A stretch of DNA of 31,365 nucleotides from assembly GCA_046566065.1 (NCBI GenBank), contig JBKHXK010000029.1, positions 1-31,365 of the forward strand, given 5' to 3'. The notes beneath the pieces were generated by a model. That model was not told where the DNA came from, did no database searches, and saw nothing but the letters and a program-made list of their open reading frames with translations. Positions 22,201 to 31,045 of the stretch are shown in pieces. Positions within the stretch are counted from its first letter, which is position 1. Each line of letters opens with the position of its first letter. Made by a program: the position numbers and the translations under genes. The stretch is from MB1-2 sp046566065. Lineage in GTDB: Bacteria; Actinomycetota; CADDZG01; WHSQ01.

Positions 22201-23634
22201 ATGCTGCGCCGCGTTCTCGCTCTGTCAGTGATCTCGATACTGACCGTCGCTCTGCTGCCCGCCGCCGGTGCATCCGAGGGCCGGGCCGGCAGGTACATCG
22301 TCGTGCTCAGGGATTCCGTCGACGACCCGCGCTCGGTGGCCCGGGAGCACGCGCGCTCTCAAGGCGCCACGGTCGGTCACATATACCAGCACGCCTTGAA
22401 GGGCTATTCGGCGACGATGTCGGATGTCGCCGCGCAGCGGCTGGCCGGGGATCCGCGTGTCGATTACATCGAAGCCGACGGCATCGTCCATAAGTGGGCT
22501 ACGCAGGCGCCGGTCACCTGGGGACTCGACCGCATCGATCAGAGGGCCCTGCCTCTGTCTGGCTCATACACGTACGACGCTACCGGCGCGGGGGTGCGCG
22601 CTTACATCATCGACAGTGGCATCGACATCACCCATCCGGACTTCGGGGGCCGTGCCGTGAGCGGTGTCGACAAGGTCGACAACGACTCCAACTCGGCCGA
22701 CTGCGACGGCCATGGGACGCATGTGGCGGGCACCGTCGGAAGCTCTACCTACGGCGTCGCCAAAGGCGTCACGCTCGTGGGTGTGCGCGTTCTCAACTGC
22801 AGCGGCAGCGGGTCCTGGTCGGGCGTGATCGCGGGCGTCGACTGGGTCACCGGCGACCACGCGGCCGGCGCGCCCGCGGTCGCGAACATGAGTCTCGGCG
22901 GCGGCTACAGCGCTTCGGTGAACGACGCCGTCACTCGGTCGATCGCCGACGGGGTGACGTACGCGGTGGCGGCGGGCAACGGAGACCAAGCCGGCAAGGC
23001 CCAAGATGCATGTGGGCGTTCCCCGGCGAGCACCCCGGCCGCTCTGACGATCGGAGCGACGAACAGCAGCGATGCGAAGGCATCCTGGTCCAACTACGGG
23101 ACCTGTCTCGACCTCTTCGCACCTGGCGTCCAGATCACGTCCACGACGATGGGAGGCGGGACGGCGACCTGGAGCGGCACGTCGATGGCGACGCCACATG
23201 TCGCCGGGGTCGCGGCCCTCTATCTCCAAGGCAACACCGCAGCCTCTCCTGCAACCGTAGCGAGCGCCATGACCAGTTCGGCGACGGCCGGTGTGGTCGG
23301 CGGGGCAGGCACCGGATCGCCGAATCTTCTGTTGTTCTCCACACTGACTACACCCGTCGCGGACCCGGAGCCTCCGCCGGCCGACAACCCGGGTTCGTTC
23401 ACGCTTACCGCCGCCGGTCGGAAGGTGAAGAGCGCCAAATACGTCGACCTCACCTGGACCGGAGCCACGACGAACGTGGACGTGTACCGCAACACCACGC
23501 GGATCCTCACCGACAGCGCGAACGACGGGAACGAAACCGACGCGATCGCTGGCAAGGGCGGCGGAACCTTCGTCTACAAGGTCTGCGAAACCGGCACGAC
23601 CAACTGCTCGAACGAGGCCACCGTTATCTTCTAA
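22201..23634 (+). CDS. Secreted S8 subtilisin-like protease (proteinase-K-like) with C-terminal beta domain
   Basis: A 477-residue exported protease. Signal peptide about 1-26; I9 prodomain about 30-98 (YIVVLRDS to VDYIEAD); catalytic domain about 105-375 with Asp138 (IIDSGID), His171 (DGHGTHVAG) and Ser328 (GTSMATPHVAG), oxyanion Asn260 (AAGN). The Cys pattern and sequence resemble the proteinase-K / aqualysin group. A linker with DPEPPPADNP leads to a fibronectin-III-like beta domain (about 395-477), often used for binding. GGGAGG lies nine bases before the ATG. The gene ends in hairpin C. Expected to be auto-processed outside the cell. Confidence 0.95.
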   Translation: MLRRVLALSVISILTVALLPAAGASEGRAGRYIVVLRDSVDDPRSVAREHARSQGATVGHIYQHALKGYSATMSDVAAQRLAGDPRVDYIEADGIVHKWATQAPVTWGLDRIDQRALPLSGSYTYDATGAGVRAYIIDSGIDITHPDFGGRAVSGVDKVDNDSNSADCDGHGTHVAGTVGSSTYGVAKGVTLVGVRVLNCSGSGSWSGVIAGVDWVTGDHAAGAPAVANMSLGGGYSASVNDAVTRSIADGVTYAVAAGNGDQAGKAQDACGRSPASTPAALTIGATNSSDAKASWSNYGTCLDLFAPGVQITSTTMGGGTATWSGTSMATPHVAGVAALYLQGNTAASPATVASAMTSSATAGVVGGAGTGSPNLLLFSTLTTPVADPEPPPADNPGSFTLTAAGRKVKSAKYVDLTWTGATTNVDVYRNTTRILTDSANDGNETDAIAGKGGGTFVYKVCETGTTNCSNEATVIF

Positions 23635-23636
23635 GC

Positions 23637-23687
23637 CGTTCTTTGTGCTGCTGGGGTCGTTTTCCGACCCTGAGAGCACGAAGAACG
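23637..23687 (+). terminator. Hairpin element, copy C (3' end of the subtilase gene)
   Basis: Outer stem of 13 bp, including one G-U (CGTTCTTTGTGCT at 23637-23649 with AGCACGAAGAACG at 23675-23687), a 3-by-3 internal loop, and an inner stem GGGGTCG with CGACCCT and TTTTC loop. It starts two bases after the stop codon and sits between convergent genes. It shares CCGTTCTTTG with copies A and B read on their coding strand. Confidence 0.75.
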
Positions 23688-23691
23688 TTGA

Positions 23692-25599
23692 TCAGTCGGT
23701 CCGGGCGGGCCAGGGCTTGTCGAGGACGATGATCACGTTGCGGTCCTCGGGTGCACCCGACGACGAGCGGGCGTTCTGATAGTCGTTGTAGGCGAGCTCG
23801 CGTCCGATCGCGGCGAGCTTCAGGACCTGCTCGCCCGAGGTGCCTCTGGCGTCTAGCTGCGGCTTCGGACCTCCGGGGTTCGGGGCGCCGTCGTGGTCGA
23901 GCACGGTCAGCACCAAAGACATCGTGGCGTTGCCGTTGTCGATCAACTCGATCATGCGGGCCTGCTGCGGCCAGTCCAGGTGAGCGGCCGTCGACACCTC
24001 GTAGAACCTCTTGTTGTTGTTCGCGTAGCCGGGTCGCGCCGGCTGGCTCGTGCAGTCGTGCTCGCGGACGTCGTTCTGGTGCTCGTGGCCATCGACGTGG
24101 ATGAGGAAGTTCTCGTAGTTGCAGAAGAGGTCCTCGAGGGACTCGGCCGAGGGGGTATTCGGCTGCATCTCGCTGGCGAAGCGCTTTCCGGAGTGCAACG
24201 GGTACTCCGTCGGGTCCGTGGACGGGAAGCGGATCGTGCGGAGGGTGTGGTGCGAGTAGGTGATGACGTACTCGCCGAGCGCGCTCGCCAGCTCGAGCTG
24301 GTTCTTCAGCCACCGGAACTGAGGATCGTCGATCGACCCTTCGGCGCAGACTATCGAACCGCATTCGTCCGTCACGCTGTCCAAGGCGATGAAGCGGAGG
24401 CCTGGACGCGGAGAGAACGAGTAGTAGCCATCGTTGTTGGCGTCGGCGACGGCCGGCCGCCCGTAACCGGCGCAGCGCGCGTCGCTGGGCTCGGCCGGCT
24501 CGCAAGGAGCGGGAGCGAAGCCGTGCCCGACCGGCGCACCGGTGGTCTGGAAGTGCTCGGCGATCCAGCTGCTCTTCGAGCACGGGGTTCCCAGCAGGAG
24601 CCCGAGAGGATCGAGGGGGGCGTCGTCCTTGGCCAGGAAGCAACGCCGGTTGTCGGGAGGGACGATGTCGACCGTGGTCTGGTCGACATCCGTGGCCGTG
24701 GGGATCAGCTTGACCTTCTCGCAGCCGGTCGCGATGCGCTGGAAGTCCTGACGGGCGACCTCGCCGCTGGGCCCCACCGGGCCGAAGTAGGCGTCCGGGC
24801 TGTTGCCCTGGATCAGAGCGTCGTGGTTGCCGAACGCGGTGTACCAGGGGAGATCCAGGCCGATCGACTGGAAGGGTTGGTTGGCGGCCTCGAACAGTCC
24901 TGGGAAGTCCCGGACCGTGACATCGGAGCCCGTCTCGGAGGCGTTCTCCTCGCGGAGCGGGGAGTAGCCGTCGCCGTCTGCGCTGCCCTCTGACGTGTCG
25001 GGCTCGTAGTAGCCGAGCCTGCCTCCGCCCCGCACCCCGTCGTAGATCGAGCCCGGCGTGGCCTCGCAACCGGGGATCGGGATGCCCGAGTTCGGATCGA
25101 CCTTCTTCCCACCGTCGAGGACGTCGATGAACCAGCGGGTCTCGTTGAACTGCTGGCTGTCGGCGTTGTCGCCGGTCAGGATCGCCAGCTCGAGGCGACG
25201 GCCCGTGACGGGCGAGGTGGTGTTGCGGACCGCTCGGACCATGGCCTCGGTGATCTGCGTGGTGAGGGACTCCTGCGGGCGATAGGCGGCCGAGAAGGGC
25301 TGCAGGCCCGGGATCCGCTGGCTGCCGTCGAGGAACTCGACCCGGGCCGGGGACTCCTCGTCGACCATCTGGAAGTCCGAGAGCTGGAGGAAGTTCAGGA
25401 TGGAGCCCTGGCGCGGGGGCCGGAAATCCTCGTTGGCCCCGATCACGAGGTAGTCCTCCCCGGGGGCGTACTCGAGCAGGTTGTCCCCGTCTCTGTCCTG
25501 GATCGTCCGGATCGTCGTGTCGCGTGGCGTGGCGATCGCCGGGGCCGTCAGGCCGGCCAGCAGGGCCGGGACCAGGAGTAGGGGGAGCACTCGACGCAT
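23692..25599 (-). CDS. Secreted calcineurin-like metallophosphoesterase (PPA1498-type)
   Basis: A 635-residue exported phosphoesterase with signal peptide about 1-23. The metal-site motifs are spread by long insertions: LQLSDFQMVDE (first Asp, Gln in place of the usual His), LTGDNADSQQ near 142-151, AFGNHDALIQG near 265-275, TYSHHTLR near 425-432, and VDGHEHQND near 474-482. The LSDxQ form and the long inserts match the TIGR03767 group first described in Cutibacterium acnes. It may hydrolyse phosphodiesters or monoesters outside the cell; substrate unknown. An AAAGGA ribosome site lies about seven bases before the ATG. The stop is four bases from hairpin C. Confidence 0.92.
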   Translation of the reverse strand: MRRVLPLLLVPALLAGLTAPAIATPRDTTIRTIQDRDGDNLLEYAPGEDYLVIGANEDFRPPRQGSILNFLQLSDFQMVDEESPARVEFLDGSQRIPGLQPFSAAYRPQESLTTQITEAMVRAVRNTTSPVTGRRLELAILTGDNADSQQFNETRWFIDVLDGGKKVDPNSGIPIPGCEATPGSIYDGVRGGGRLGYYEPDTSEGSADGDGYSPLREENASETGSDVTVRDFPGLFEAANQPFQSIGLDLPWYTAFGNHDALIQGNSPDAYFGPVGPSGEVARQDFQRIATGCEKVKLIPTATDVDQTTVDIVPPDNRRCFLAKDDAPLDPLGLLLGTPCSKSSWIAEHFQTTGAPVGHGFAPAPCEPAEPSDARCAGYGRPAVADANNDGYYSFSPRPGLRFIALDSVTDECGSIVCAEGSIDDPQFRWLKNQLELASALGEYVITYSHHTLRTIRFPSTDPTEYPLHSGKRFASEMQPNTPSAESLEDLFCNYENFLIHVDGHEHQNDVREHDCTSQPARPGYANNNKRFYEVSTAAHLDWPQQARMIELIDNGNATMSLVLTVLDHDGAPNPGGPKPQLDARGTSGEQVLKLAAIGRELAYNDYQNARSSSGAPEDRNVIIVLDKPWPARTD

Positions 25600-25650
25600 C
25601 TACGATCCTTTCGGGGGGTTGGGCTCGATCTGGTAGCTATACGTAGTCAG

Positions 25651-27948
25651 ATGGTTGACACTTTCGACATGGCTGCTGGAAGTCCTTTCCGTATGCGACG
25701 CCGTCAAACGCCCCGACGGGTGCTTGTCTGCGCCCTGGCCGTCGTGGCCACGCTCCCCGCGGCCGGGGCCTCGTCTACCGGAGCCGCCGAGGTCGATCCC
25801 CTGGTGACCGAGTCCCTCGCCGCCGTTACGGGCCTCGTCGACAAGGCGAACTGCTCCGTCCGGGATGCCCTCGACGGTGATCCGGCCAACGGGACCGCCC
25901 TGCCTTACGTCTTCTGTGACGACGGGCTCCCGCCAGCCGGCGGGGGCGACGGCGCGATCCCCGTACCGGTGAAATACAAGGCCACGGCTGCCGGAGACGA
26001 CTGGAGCGGTCTGCCCCAGCCGGCGACTCTGCAAGAGGCGGCGGATGCGATCGCGAAGGACGACCTCCGGCCCGAGCGCGATAACCGGATCAGTCTCGAC
26101 GTCGACATCACGCTTCCCCCGAGCGCAGCCGCGAGGCGCCTGGTGGGCGGGGACTTCCCGGTGCTGAAGAAGCCGACGGGTGGCTATCCCGTTCTGGTCT
26201 TCATGCACGGTTGCTGTGGTGGCAACAAGACGTCCTGGGAGGCGGCCTCGGTCGAGGCGCCCAACGAACTGTGGCACCACTCGAACGCGTGGTTCGCTTC
26301 CCGCGGCTACGTGGTCGTGAACTACACGGCGCGCGGTTTCCGCAACAGCGACGACCGGGGTTCCACCGGCACGACCCAACTGGACTCACGCCGCTACGAG
26401 ATCAACGACTATCAGTACCTGCTGGGTCTGTTGGCAGATCACGACGCGATGCTGCGCGCTCAAGGACAGCGGGCTCTCTTCAACATCAACCCGAAGAAGG
26501 TCGGTGCGGTCGGCGGCTCATACGGCGGTGGTTTCGCGTGGATGGCGCTGACGGATCCAACCTGGCGCAGCCCGGCCACCGGACAGCGGATGAGGCTCGC
26601 GTCTGCGGTCACGAAGTACGGCTGGACCGATCTGGTCGAGGCACTCGTCCCGTCGGGGCATCACCTCGATCGCGATCCCGCCACGGGCGAGACGTTCGTG
26701 GCCCCGACCGATCCCGCCAAGGCTCTGTCGCGCAGCCCTCTGGGTGTGATGAAGCAGAGCATCGTGGCCGGGTTGTACGGGACGGGCAACAACGTCTCCG
26801 GGAATCACACGACCTTCCCGGAGTGGCTCCACGACGCGGTCACCCGGTTGCAACAGGGGGAGCCGTACGACGGCGATCCTCTGTTGGAGTCTCTGGCCGA
26901 CTCGTTCTTGAACAACCGCTCCGCGTACTACCAGAACGGTTTCTGGAGCCGGGTCGAGAACGGTTTGAGGGTCCCCGTCTACGCGGCCGCCACGTGGACG
27001 GATCCGTTATTCCCCACGATCGAGACGGTTCGCTTCTACAACAAGCTGACGACGGTCGCTCCCGATTACCCACTCACGATGTACCTGGGCGACTACCAGC
27101 ACTTCGCGCAGAACAAGCCGAAGGAGTGGGGCGATATCTGCGGTCCGGAGCACCACGTGTGCACGGTGAAGGACTTCACACGCGAAGACGGCACGGTGAA
27201 CCTTATGAAGTCACCGCTCCGGTTGCGCAAGGGGATCAACCACCGCATGACCAAGTTCTTGGATTTCCATCTCTGGGGCCGGGGCAAGCGTCCGCTCTCC
27301 GACGTGACGGCAACCACGACGACGTGTCGTTCGAATGCAAGTGAGAAGTACAAGGCCGACGATCCGGGGATCGAATATCGCGCGGCGACATGGCGCGCTC
27401 TCGCGCCGGGGCTGAAGACGTTCGGGTGGGAGGGCGGTGGCGCGGCGACGACTACTACGACGAGCGGGGCCGTGGACGGCCACGCGATCGAGGCCGATCC
27501 GGTGGCGCGCGACCGACAGGCGGACAAGTGCTACACGACCACGCAAGCCTCTCCGGGTCCCGGCGTAGTGGTCTACGAGGACAACGTCCCCGAGACCTTC
27601 ACGATGATGGGTATCCCAACGGTCACGCTCGAACACACGAGTACGGCCACCGACTACTGGCTGGCGGTAAGGATGTTCGACAAGAAGCCGGACGGCACTC
27701 TCACGATGGTGACGCGCGGGTTGTGCCGGGTGAACTCGAGCGCACATCCCGACCGCACCTGCACCAGGTTCGACCTCTTCGGCAACGGCTGGGTCTTCGA
27801 GAAGGACCACAAACTGGTGCTCGAGGTCACTCAGTCCGACACGCCTTTCCTCAGGAAGAACAACTTCCCCTCCACGACGACCTACACCAAGGCCAACATC
27901 CGGATCCCGGTGGCGCCTGACTCGCTGAAGGTGGATTTCCGTGGCTGA
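25651..27948 (+). CDS. Secreted CocE/S15-type alpha/beta hydrolase (X-Pro dipeptidyl-peptidase-like)
   Basis: A 765-residue exported hydrolase. Signal peptide probably within 15-47 (RRRQTPRRVLVCALAVVATLPAAGAS). The alpha/beta core starts near residue 160: VFMHGCCGGNKTSW, then GYVVVNYTARGFRNSDDRGSTG, then the nucleophile elbow VGGSYGGGFAW near 288-298. Later catalytic candidates are Asp in AATWTDPLFPT and His in YLGDYQHFAQNK. A C-terminal beta-jelly domain (about 610-765) is typical of the S15/CocE family. Reaction could be dipeptide or ester cleavage. Start: ATG 25651 is chosen because a TATACG box lies seven bases ahead; ATG 25693 gives a more compact signal peptide and is a good alternative. 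It diverges from the phosphoesterase. Confidence 0.88.
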   Translation: MVDTFDMAAGSPFRMRRRQTPRRVLVCALAVVATLPAAGASSTGAAEVDPLVTESLAAVTGLVDKANCSVRDALDGDPANGTALPYVFCDDGLPPAGGGDGAIPVPVKYKATAAGDDWSGLPQPATLQEAADAIAKDDLRPERDNRISLDVDITLPPSAAARRLVGGDFPVLKKPTGGYPVLVFMHGCCGGNKTSWEAASVEAPNELWHHSNAWFASRGYVVVNYTARGFRNSDDRGSTGTTQLDSRRYEINDYQYLLGLLADHDAMLRAQGQRALFNINPKKVGAVGGSYGGGFAWMALTDPTWRSPATGQRMRLASAVTKYGWTDLVEALVPSGHHLDRDPATGETFVAPTDPAKALSRSPLGVMKQSIVAGLYGTGNNVSGNHTTFPEWLHDAVTRLQQGEPYDGDPLLESLADSFLNNRSAYYQNGFWSRVENGLRVPVYAAATWTDPLFPTIETVRFYNKLTTVAPDYPLTMYLGDYQHFAQNKPKEWGDICGPEHHVCTVKDFTREDGTVNLMKSPLRLRKGINHRMTKFLDFHLWGRGKRPLSDVTATTTTCRSNASEKYKADDPGIEYRAATWRALAPGLKTFGWEGGGAATTTTTSGAVDGHAIEADPVARDRQADKCYTTTQASPGPGVVVYEDNVPETFTMMGIPTVTLEHTSTATDYWLAVRMFDKKPDGTLTMVTRGLCRVNSSAHPDRTCTRFDLFGNGWVFEKDHKLVLEVTQSDTPFLRKNNFPSTTTYTKANIRIPVAPDSLKVDFRG

Positions 27949-28016
27949 GGACGGGATGGAACTTTCCCGCCTCCAGCGCGTCTAACGATGAGACCGCCCA
28001 CGATGAGGGAGAAGCC

Positions 28017-29396
28017 ATGAGCCGGTTGTTCCGGGTGTTGTGTATCGCCTGCGCGCTTGCGATCTTGCCGCTGACCCCCGCAAGGGCGTGTTCCTGCGTC
28101 AACGGGGACCCGCGCGACATGTTCGAGGCGGCCGACGGCGCCTTCGTCGGGACCTTCATCGAAAGCCATCCGGTCGAGCCGGATCCGAGCAGCTCGGCTG
28201 CGGACACGATCTACACCTTCCGCTTGGACGAGGAGTACAAGGGCGAGCTCGGCGAGCCCGGGGATCTGGTCGAGGTGCACGCTCCCTTGTCGGGCGCGAG
28301 CTGTGGGATCGAGGCCCAGCCCGGTCAGGACTACGGGCTCTTCTTAAGGTTGCGCAACGACGGGGCCTGGAGCTCGGGTCTGTGCAGCCAGGTCTCGCCG
28401 GAGAGGATGCGCGAGGCCGCTTCTCCACTGCCTTCGCCCACGAGCGAGCGTCCCGTGCGCCTGGTCGCGGGGGGAAGCTTCGGCGACATGCAGACGATGA
28501 TGCTCGACCGCGGCGGCCGGACCGTGGACTACGGGGCCGGTGGGCACGACGTCACCTACGTGGACCCCTGCGAGGGCGGCAAGCGCGTCCTCGAGGTCGG
28601 ACGTCTCTACCCCGACCCGTACCGGTTGATGGTCCGGAACGTCGCGTCCGGAGAGGTGGTCAGAACCGTCGAGCTTCCCTTCGGGCCCGGTCAGCGCTTC
28701 CGATCGATGTGGATCGGCGGCATCGGCTGCCTCAGCGAGGACGGACGGCGGGCCGTCGTGTTCGCCACGAACCAGCGCGAGCCGGAGGCGAGAAGCATCC
28801 TGTTGAAGGTGACCGGTTCGGACAAGGAGGTGCTGCACGAGGGGAGCGGCCGCTCGGTCACGTTCGGCGACGGCGTCGGGTTCGTGCAGCAAGGGGACTG
28901 GGGCCGGGATCTGACCCAGGTGTCCCTGCGCACGGGGGCCGAGACTCCTCTTATGCGACTGCCGGCCCGGTACTCCACGGAGCTGGCGCTCAGTCCAGAC
29001 GGCACGAAGCTGGGCGGCATCGCGTTCCCGGCATACGACCAGACGGACGAGAAACCCGCGCGCCTCTACACGGTGGACCTATCGGGGAGCCGCGCCACGT
29101 TGCGCACGCAGTCGTTGGGCACGGGGGAGCGCTACGCATACCTCGAGTGGATGTCCGATCGGCGCCTCGTGATGTTCACCTCCTACCCGGATCAGAGCCG
29201 GGTGTTCAACCTGCGACTCCGTGCAGTGTCGCGGTTCGGACGCTGGGCGGCACAGGAGCCGGCGTTGGTCGGCCGGACCGCCTACGGGGTTGACTGGGAC
29301 GGTCGCTTGCTGCGGGTCACGTTGCCGGACGGAAACATCGAGGTCGTTCGTCGTCTGCCGAGCCCCGTCGTGTTCGACCTGGAGGCAGTCGAGGGC
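28017..29396 (+). CDS. Secreted TIMP-like (NTR) domain fused to a beta-propeller-like domain
   Basis: A 460-residue exported protein (stop TAG at 29397-29399). Signal peptide ends at ARA, leaving CSC as the mature N-terminus; this N-terminal Cys-Ser-Cys and the pattern FEAADGAFVGTF, YTFRLDEEYKGELGE, SGASCGIEAQPGQDYGLFL, SGLCSQ (about 24-125) match the NTR/TIMP-like fold, in which the free N-terminal Cys binds active-site metal of metalloproteases in animals. The rest (about 150-460) has repeating beta patterns with LSPDGTKLGGI and similar segments, as in WD40-like or TolB-type propellers. GGGAG lies seven bases before the ATG. Inhibitor function is an inference from the fold. Neighbours are metallopeptidases. 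Confidence 0.82.
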
Positions 29397-29641
29397 TAGG
29401 TGCCGGACTGTCCCATCCGACCGAGCAACGCAACCCCCGCCGCGATCGCGAAGATCCATGGCGATAGGAACGGCGGCTTCGGACGCTGAGGCCTGATCCA
29501 CAGCCATCGGATCAAGGCCGCGACGAGCAGATGGAATACCAGCGCGCCGACCCAGCGAGCCACGCCATCATCCGGCAGGCCCGCCGCGACCAGCCACAGT
29601 GCGAGCGCACCGAGGTAGAGGAGGGCGTCTACCAAGCCCAT
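29396..29641 (-). CDS. Small membrane protein at the end of the amidase operon
   Basis: An 81-residue protein with two to three membrane segments (about 5-20, 30-48 and 62-75) and a Pro/Arg-rich loop. No known family recognised. The ATG at 29641 overlaps the end of the M14 peptidase gene by 13 bases, so it is probably translated by coupling. Its stop and that of the convergent TIMP-like gene are both read from one CTAG palindrome at 29396-29399. An upstream in-frame extension (to 30175) exists but runs antiparallel to nothing and reads through the M14 gene in another frame, so I reject it. Confidence 0.65.
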   Translation of the reverse strand: MGLVDALLYLGALALWLVAAGLPDDGVARWVGALVFHLLVAALIRWLWIRPQRPKPPFLSPWIFAIAAGVALLGRMGQSGT

Positions 29642-30351
29642 CCGATCTCCAGCACGGCCCGAGCGTGACGTCGCGCGCTGCGTTCGCTCATCGCTCCTGC
29701 AGGTAGCTCGACGACGAAGGCGAGATGGCCGGGGTAGTTGCGGTTCTGCCAGCCGATCGCCGTCCCGGGGATGAAGCCGAGGTCGCGCAGCGGCAGGCCC
29801 ACGCTGCGGGCGTAGCGACGCTGGATGTGGCGGAAGCGTTTCCTTCCGGCTTTCACGACGAGCTCCATGGCCTGGTGGTACCAGATCGTGATGTCGGGCC
29901 GTCGCTGGGCGATGAGGTCCCGCGCGGCGCGCGACTCGGGCTCGGAGAACGGACGGGGACCGGAGTGGTAGGTGTCCCACGGCTCGCCGATCGGCTCCCA
30001 GCGGTGAGAGAAGTTGCGGTTGAGGTCCACGCCACGCGCGTTCTGCCTCGTCCCCGCAAACTGGCCGTCGGGATTGAGGGCCGGGACCAGCAAGAGGTGG
30101 AGATCGTCGGGTGCGGGCATCTCTCTGAGTGTCCGGACGATGGCTCGACCCGCGCACTCGTTGCCGTGGATGCACCCGACCACCATGACCTTCCGATGAG
30201 CCGAGGAACGACCGCGCTCGATCAATCGCAGCGGCCGGTCCTGGACCGAGCGCCCGATGACCTGCCGGCGCGCGCCCGCCGGAGCAGGGGTGGGGATGCC
30301 CATCGGGGCCGTGAGGGCAACGAGGACCAAGAGCGCGACGGCCTTCCTCAC
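29629..30351 (-). CDS. Small M14-type peptidase, murein-peptide-amidase-like (MpaA-like)
   Basis: A 240-residue zinc peptidase with a likely signal peptide (about 1-27). Zinc pair HxxE: GCIHGNECAG (His62, Glu65). NPDG near 93-96, ARGVDLNRNFSHRW near 105-118 (substrate-binding Arg/Asn), third ligand candidate His159 (TIWYHQAM) and general-base Glu215 (VVELPAG). This compact set is typical of MpaA-like enzymes cutting meso-diaminopimelate-containing muropeptides. The GTG at 30351 overlaps the stop of the upstream amidase as GTGA, so the pair is translationally coupled. The longer in-frame start at 30423 lies within the amidase gene and is unlikely. The export signal argues for an extracytoplasmic role. 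Confidence 0.88.
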   Translation of the reverse strand: MRKAVALLVLVALTAPMGIPTPAPAGARRQVIGRSVQDRPLRLIERGRSSAHRKVMVVGCIHGNECAGRAIVRTLREMPAPDDLHLLLVPALNPDGQFAGTRQNARGVDLNRNFSHRWEPIGEPWDTYHSGPRPFSEPESRAARDLIAQRRPDITIWYHQAMELVVKAGRKRFRHIQRRYARSVGLPLRDLGFIPGTAIGWQNRNYPGHLAFVVELPAGAMSERSARRHARAVLEIGWAW

Positions 30352-31004
30352 GAGATCGCTCTCAGCTTCCGCCTGAACTCCCGGACGTCGGGCCGGAGCC
30401 AGTCGGTGTGGTCGCTGCGCCATCCCTGGAGGTCCTTGAAGAACGGGCTCTCGTTCGCCATCGCGTGACCGATGACGTTACGCATGCGGATCTCGTGGGT
30501 CGCCCTCAGGTAGCGCACCAGAGCGAGGGCCGCACGGATCTGGGGTCTTCGGTCGAGGATCTGCCGGGCGGCCCAGCGGGAGCCCTCTCCGGTCTCCTGC
30601 ACCATCTCGATCCCGAGCGAGCGATGGTTCAGACCGATCGCGTGGCGGCAGCGGATGAAGGTGCGAACGAGCTTGTAGATCGTCCCGTCCTTGTCGACGA
30701 CGAAGTGCGTGCACACGCCGGGGTACTCGCCCCGATTCGGGCTGTTCGACTCGAAATGGTTCCAGACCGGCTCGTAGGTGCTGGTCGCCGTGAAGTGCAG
30801 AACGATGACCTTCTTGCGGTGCAGCTTCCAGGTGGGCGAGCCGTAATGACGGTTGGAGTAACGAGCCATCTGCCGCTTGCGCTGCTTGCCGTAGGAGATG
30901 TAGTCCTCGGTCATCTCGGGTTCGGGAGCGGTGCCGGCGGTGATGGCGCCGGCGGGCATCAGCAGGGCGGCGATGAGGGCGAGGGCCGTTGCGACACGTC
31001 GCAT
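30348..31004 (-). CDS. N-acetylmuramoyl-L-alanine amidase (amidase_2/PGRP-like)
   Basis: A 218-residue exported amidase that should cut the MurNAc-L-Ala bond of peptidoglycan. Signal peptide about 1-24. Zinc site: His70 in VIVLHFTAT, His180 in VIGHAMA, and a third ligand probably in SDHTDWL (Asp201 or His199). The core THFVVDKDGTIYKLV near 99-113 and RHAIGLNHRSLGIEMV near 120-135 are classic PGRP/amidase_2 segments. I start at ATG 31004 because a TAGGAT -10 box lies seven bases upstream; ATG 31013 and a longer form from 31097 are less likely. It leads the operon amidase, M14 peptidase, membrane protein. Confidence 0.92.
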   Translation of the reverse strand: MRRVATALALIAALLMPAGAITAGTAPEPEMTEDYISYGKQRKRQMARYSNRHYGSPTWKLHRKKVIVLHFTATSTYEPVWNHFESNSPNRGEYPGVCTHFVVDKDGTIYKLVRTFIRCRHAIGLNHRSLGIEMVQETGEGSRWAARQILDRRPQIRAALALVRYLRATHEIRMRNVIGHAMANESPFFKDLQGWRSDHTDWLRPDVREFRRKLRAIS

Positions 31005-31011
31005 GCGCTGC

Positions 31012-31017
31012 ATCCTA
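31012..31017 (-). promoter_or_regulatory. -10 box (TAGGAT) for the amidase operon
   Basis: TAGGAT on the minus strand ending seven bases before ATG 31004, giving a leaderless transcript. It diverges from the helicase promoter, with 70 bases between the two starts. Confidence 0.5.
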
Positions 31018-31045
31018 GGCACCCTCGCCCGCCCGACCGCGTTCC

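Noticed and set aside
22221..22250. A further TGTCA-type promoter inside the subtilase gene
   Set aside because: CTGTCAGTG is present, but there is no TANNNT at the 11-base distance and it lies in the signal-peptide coding region.
29642..30175. Upstream extension of the small membrane protein
   Set aside because: Reads through the M14 peptidase gene in another frame; the membrane-protein part begins at ATG 29641.
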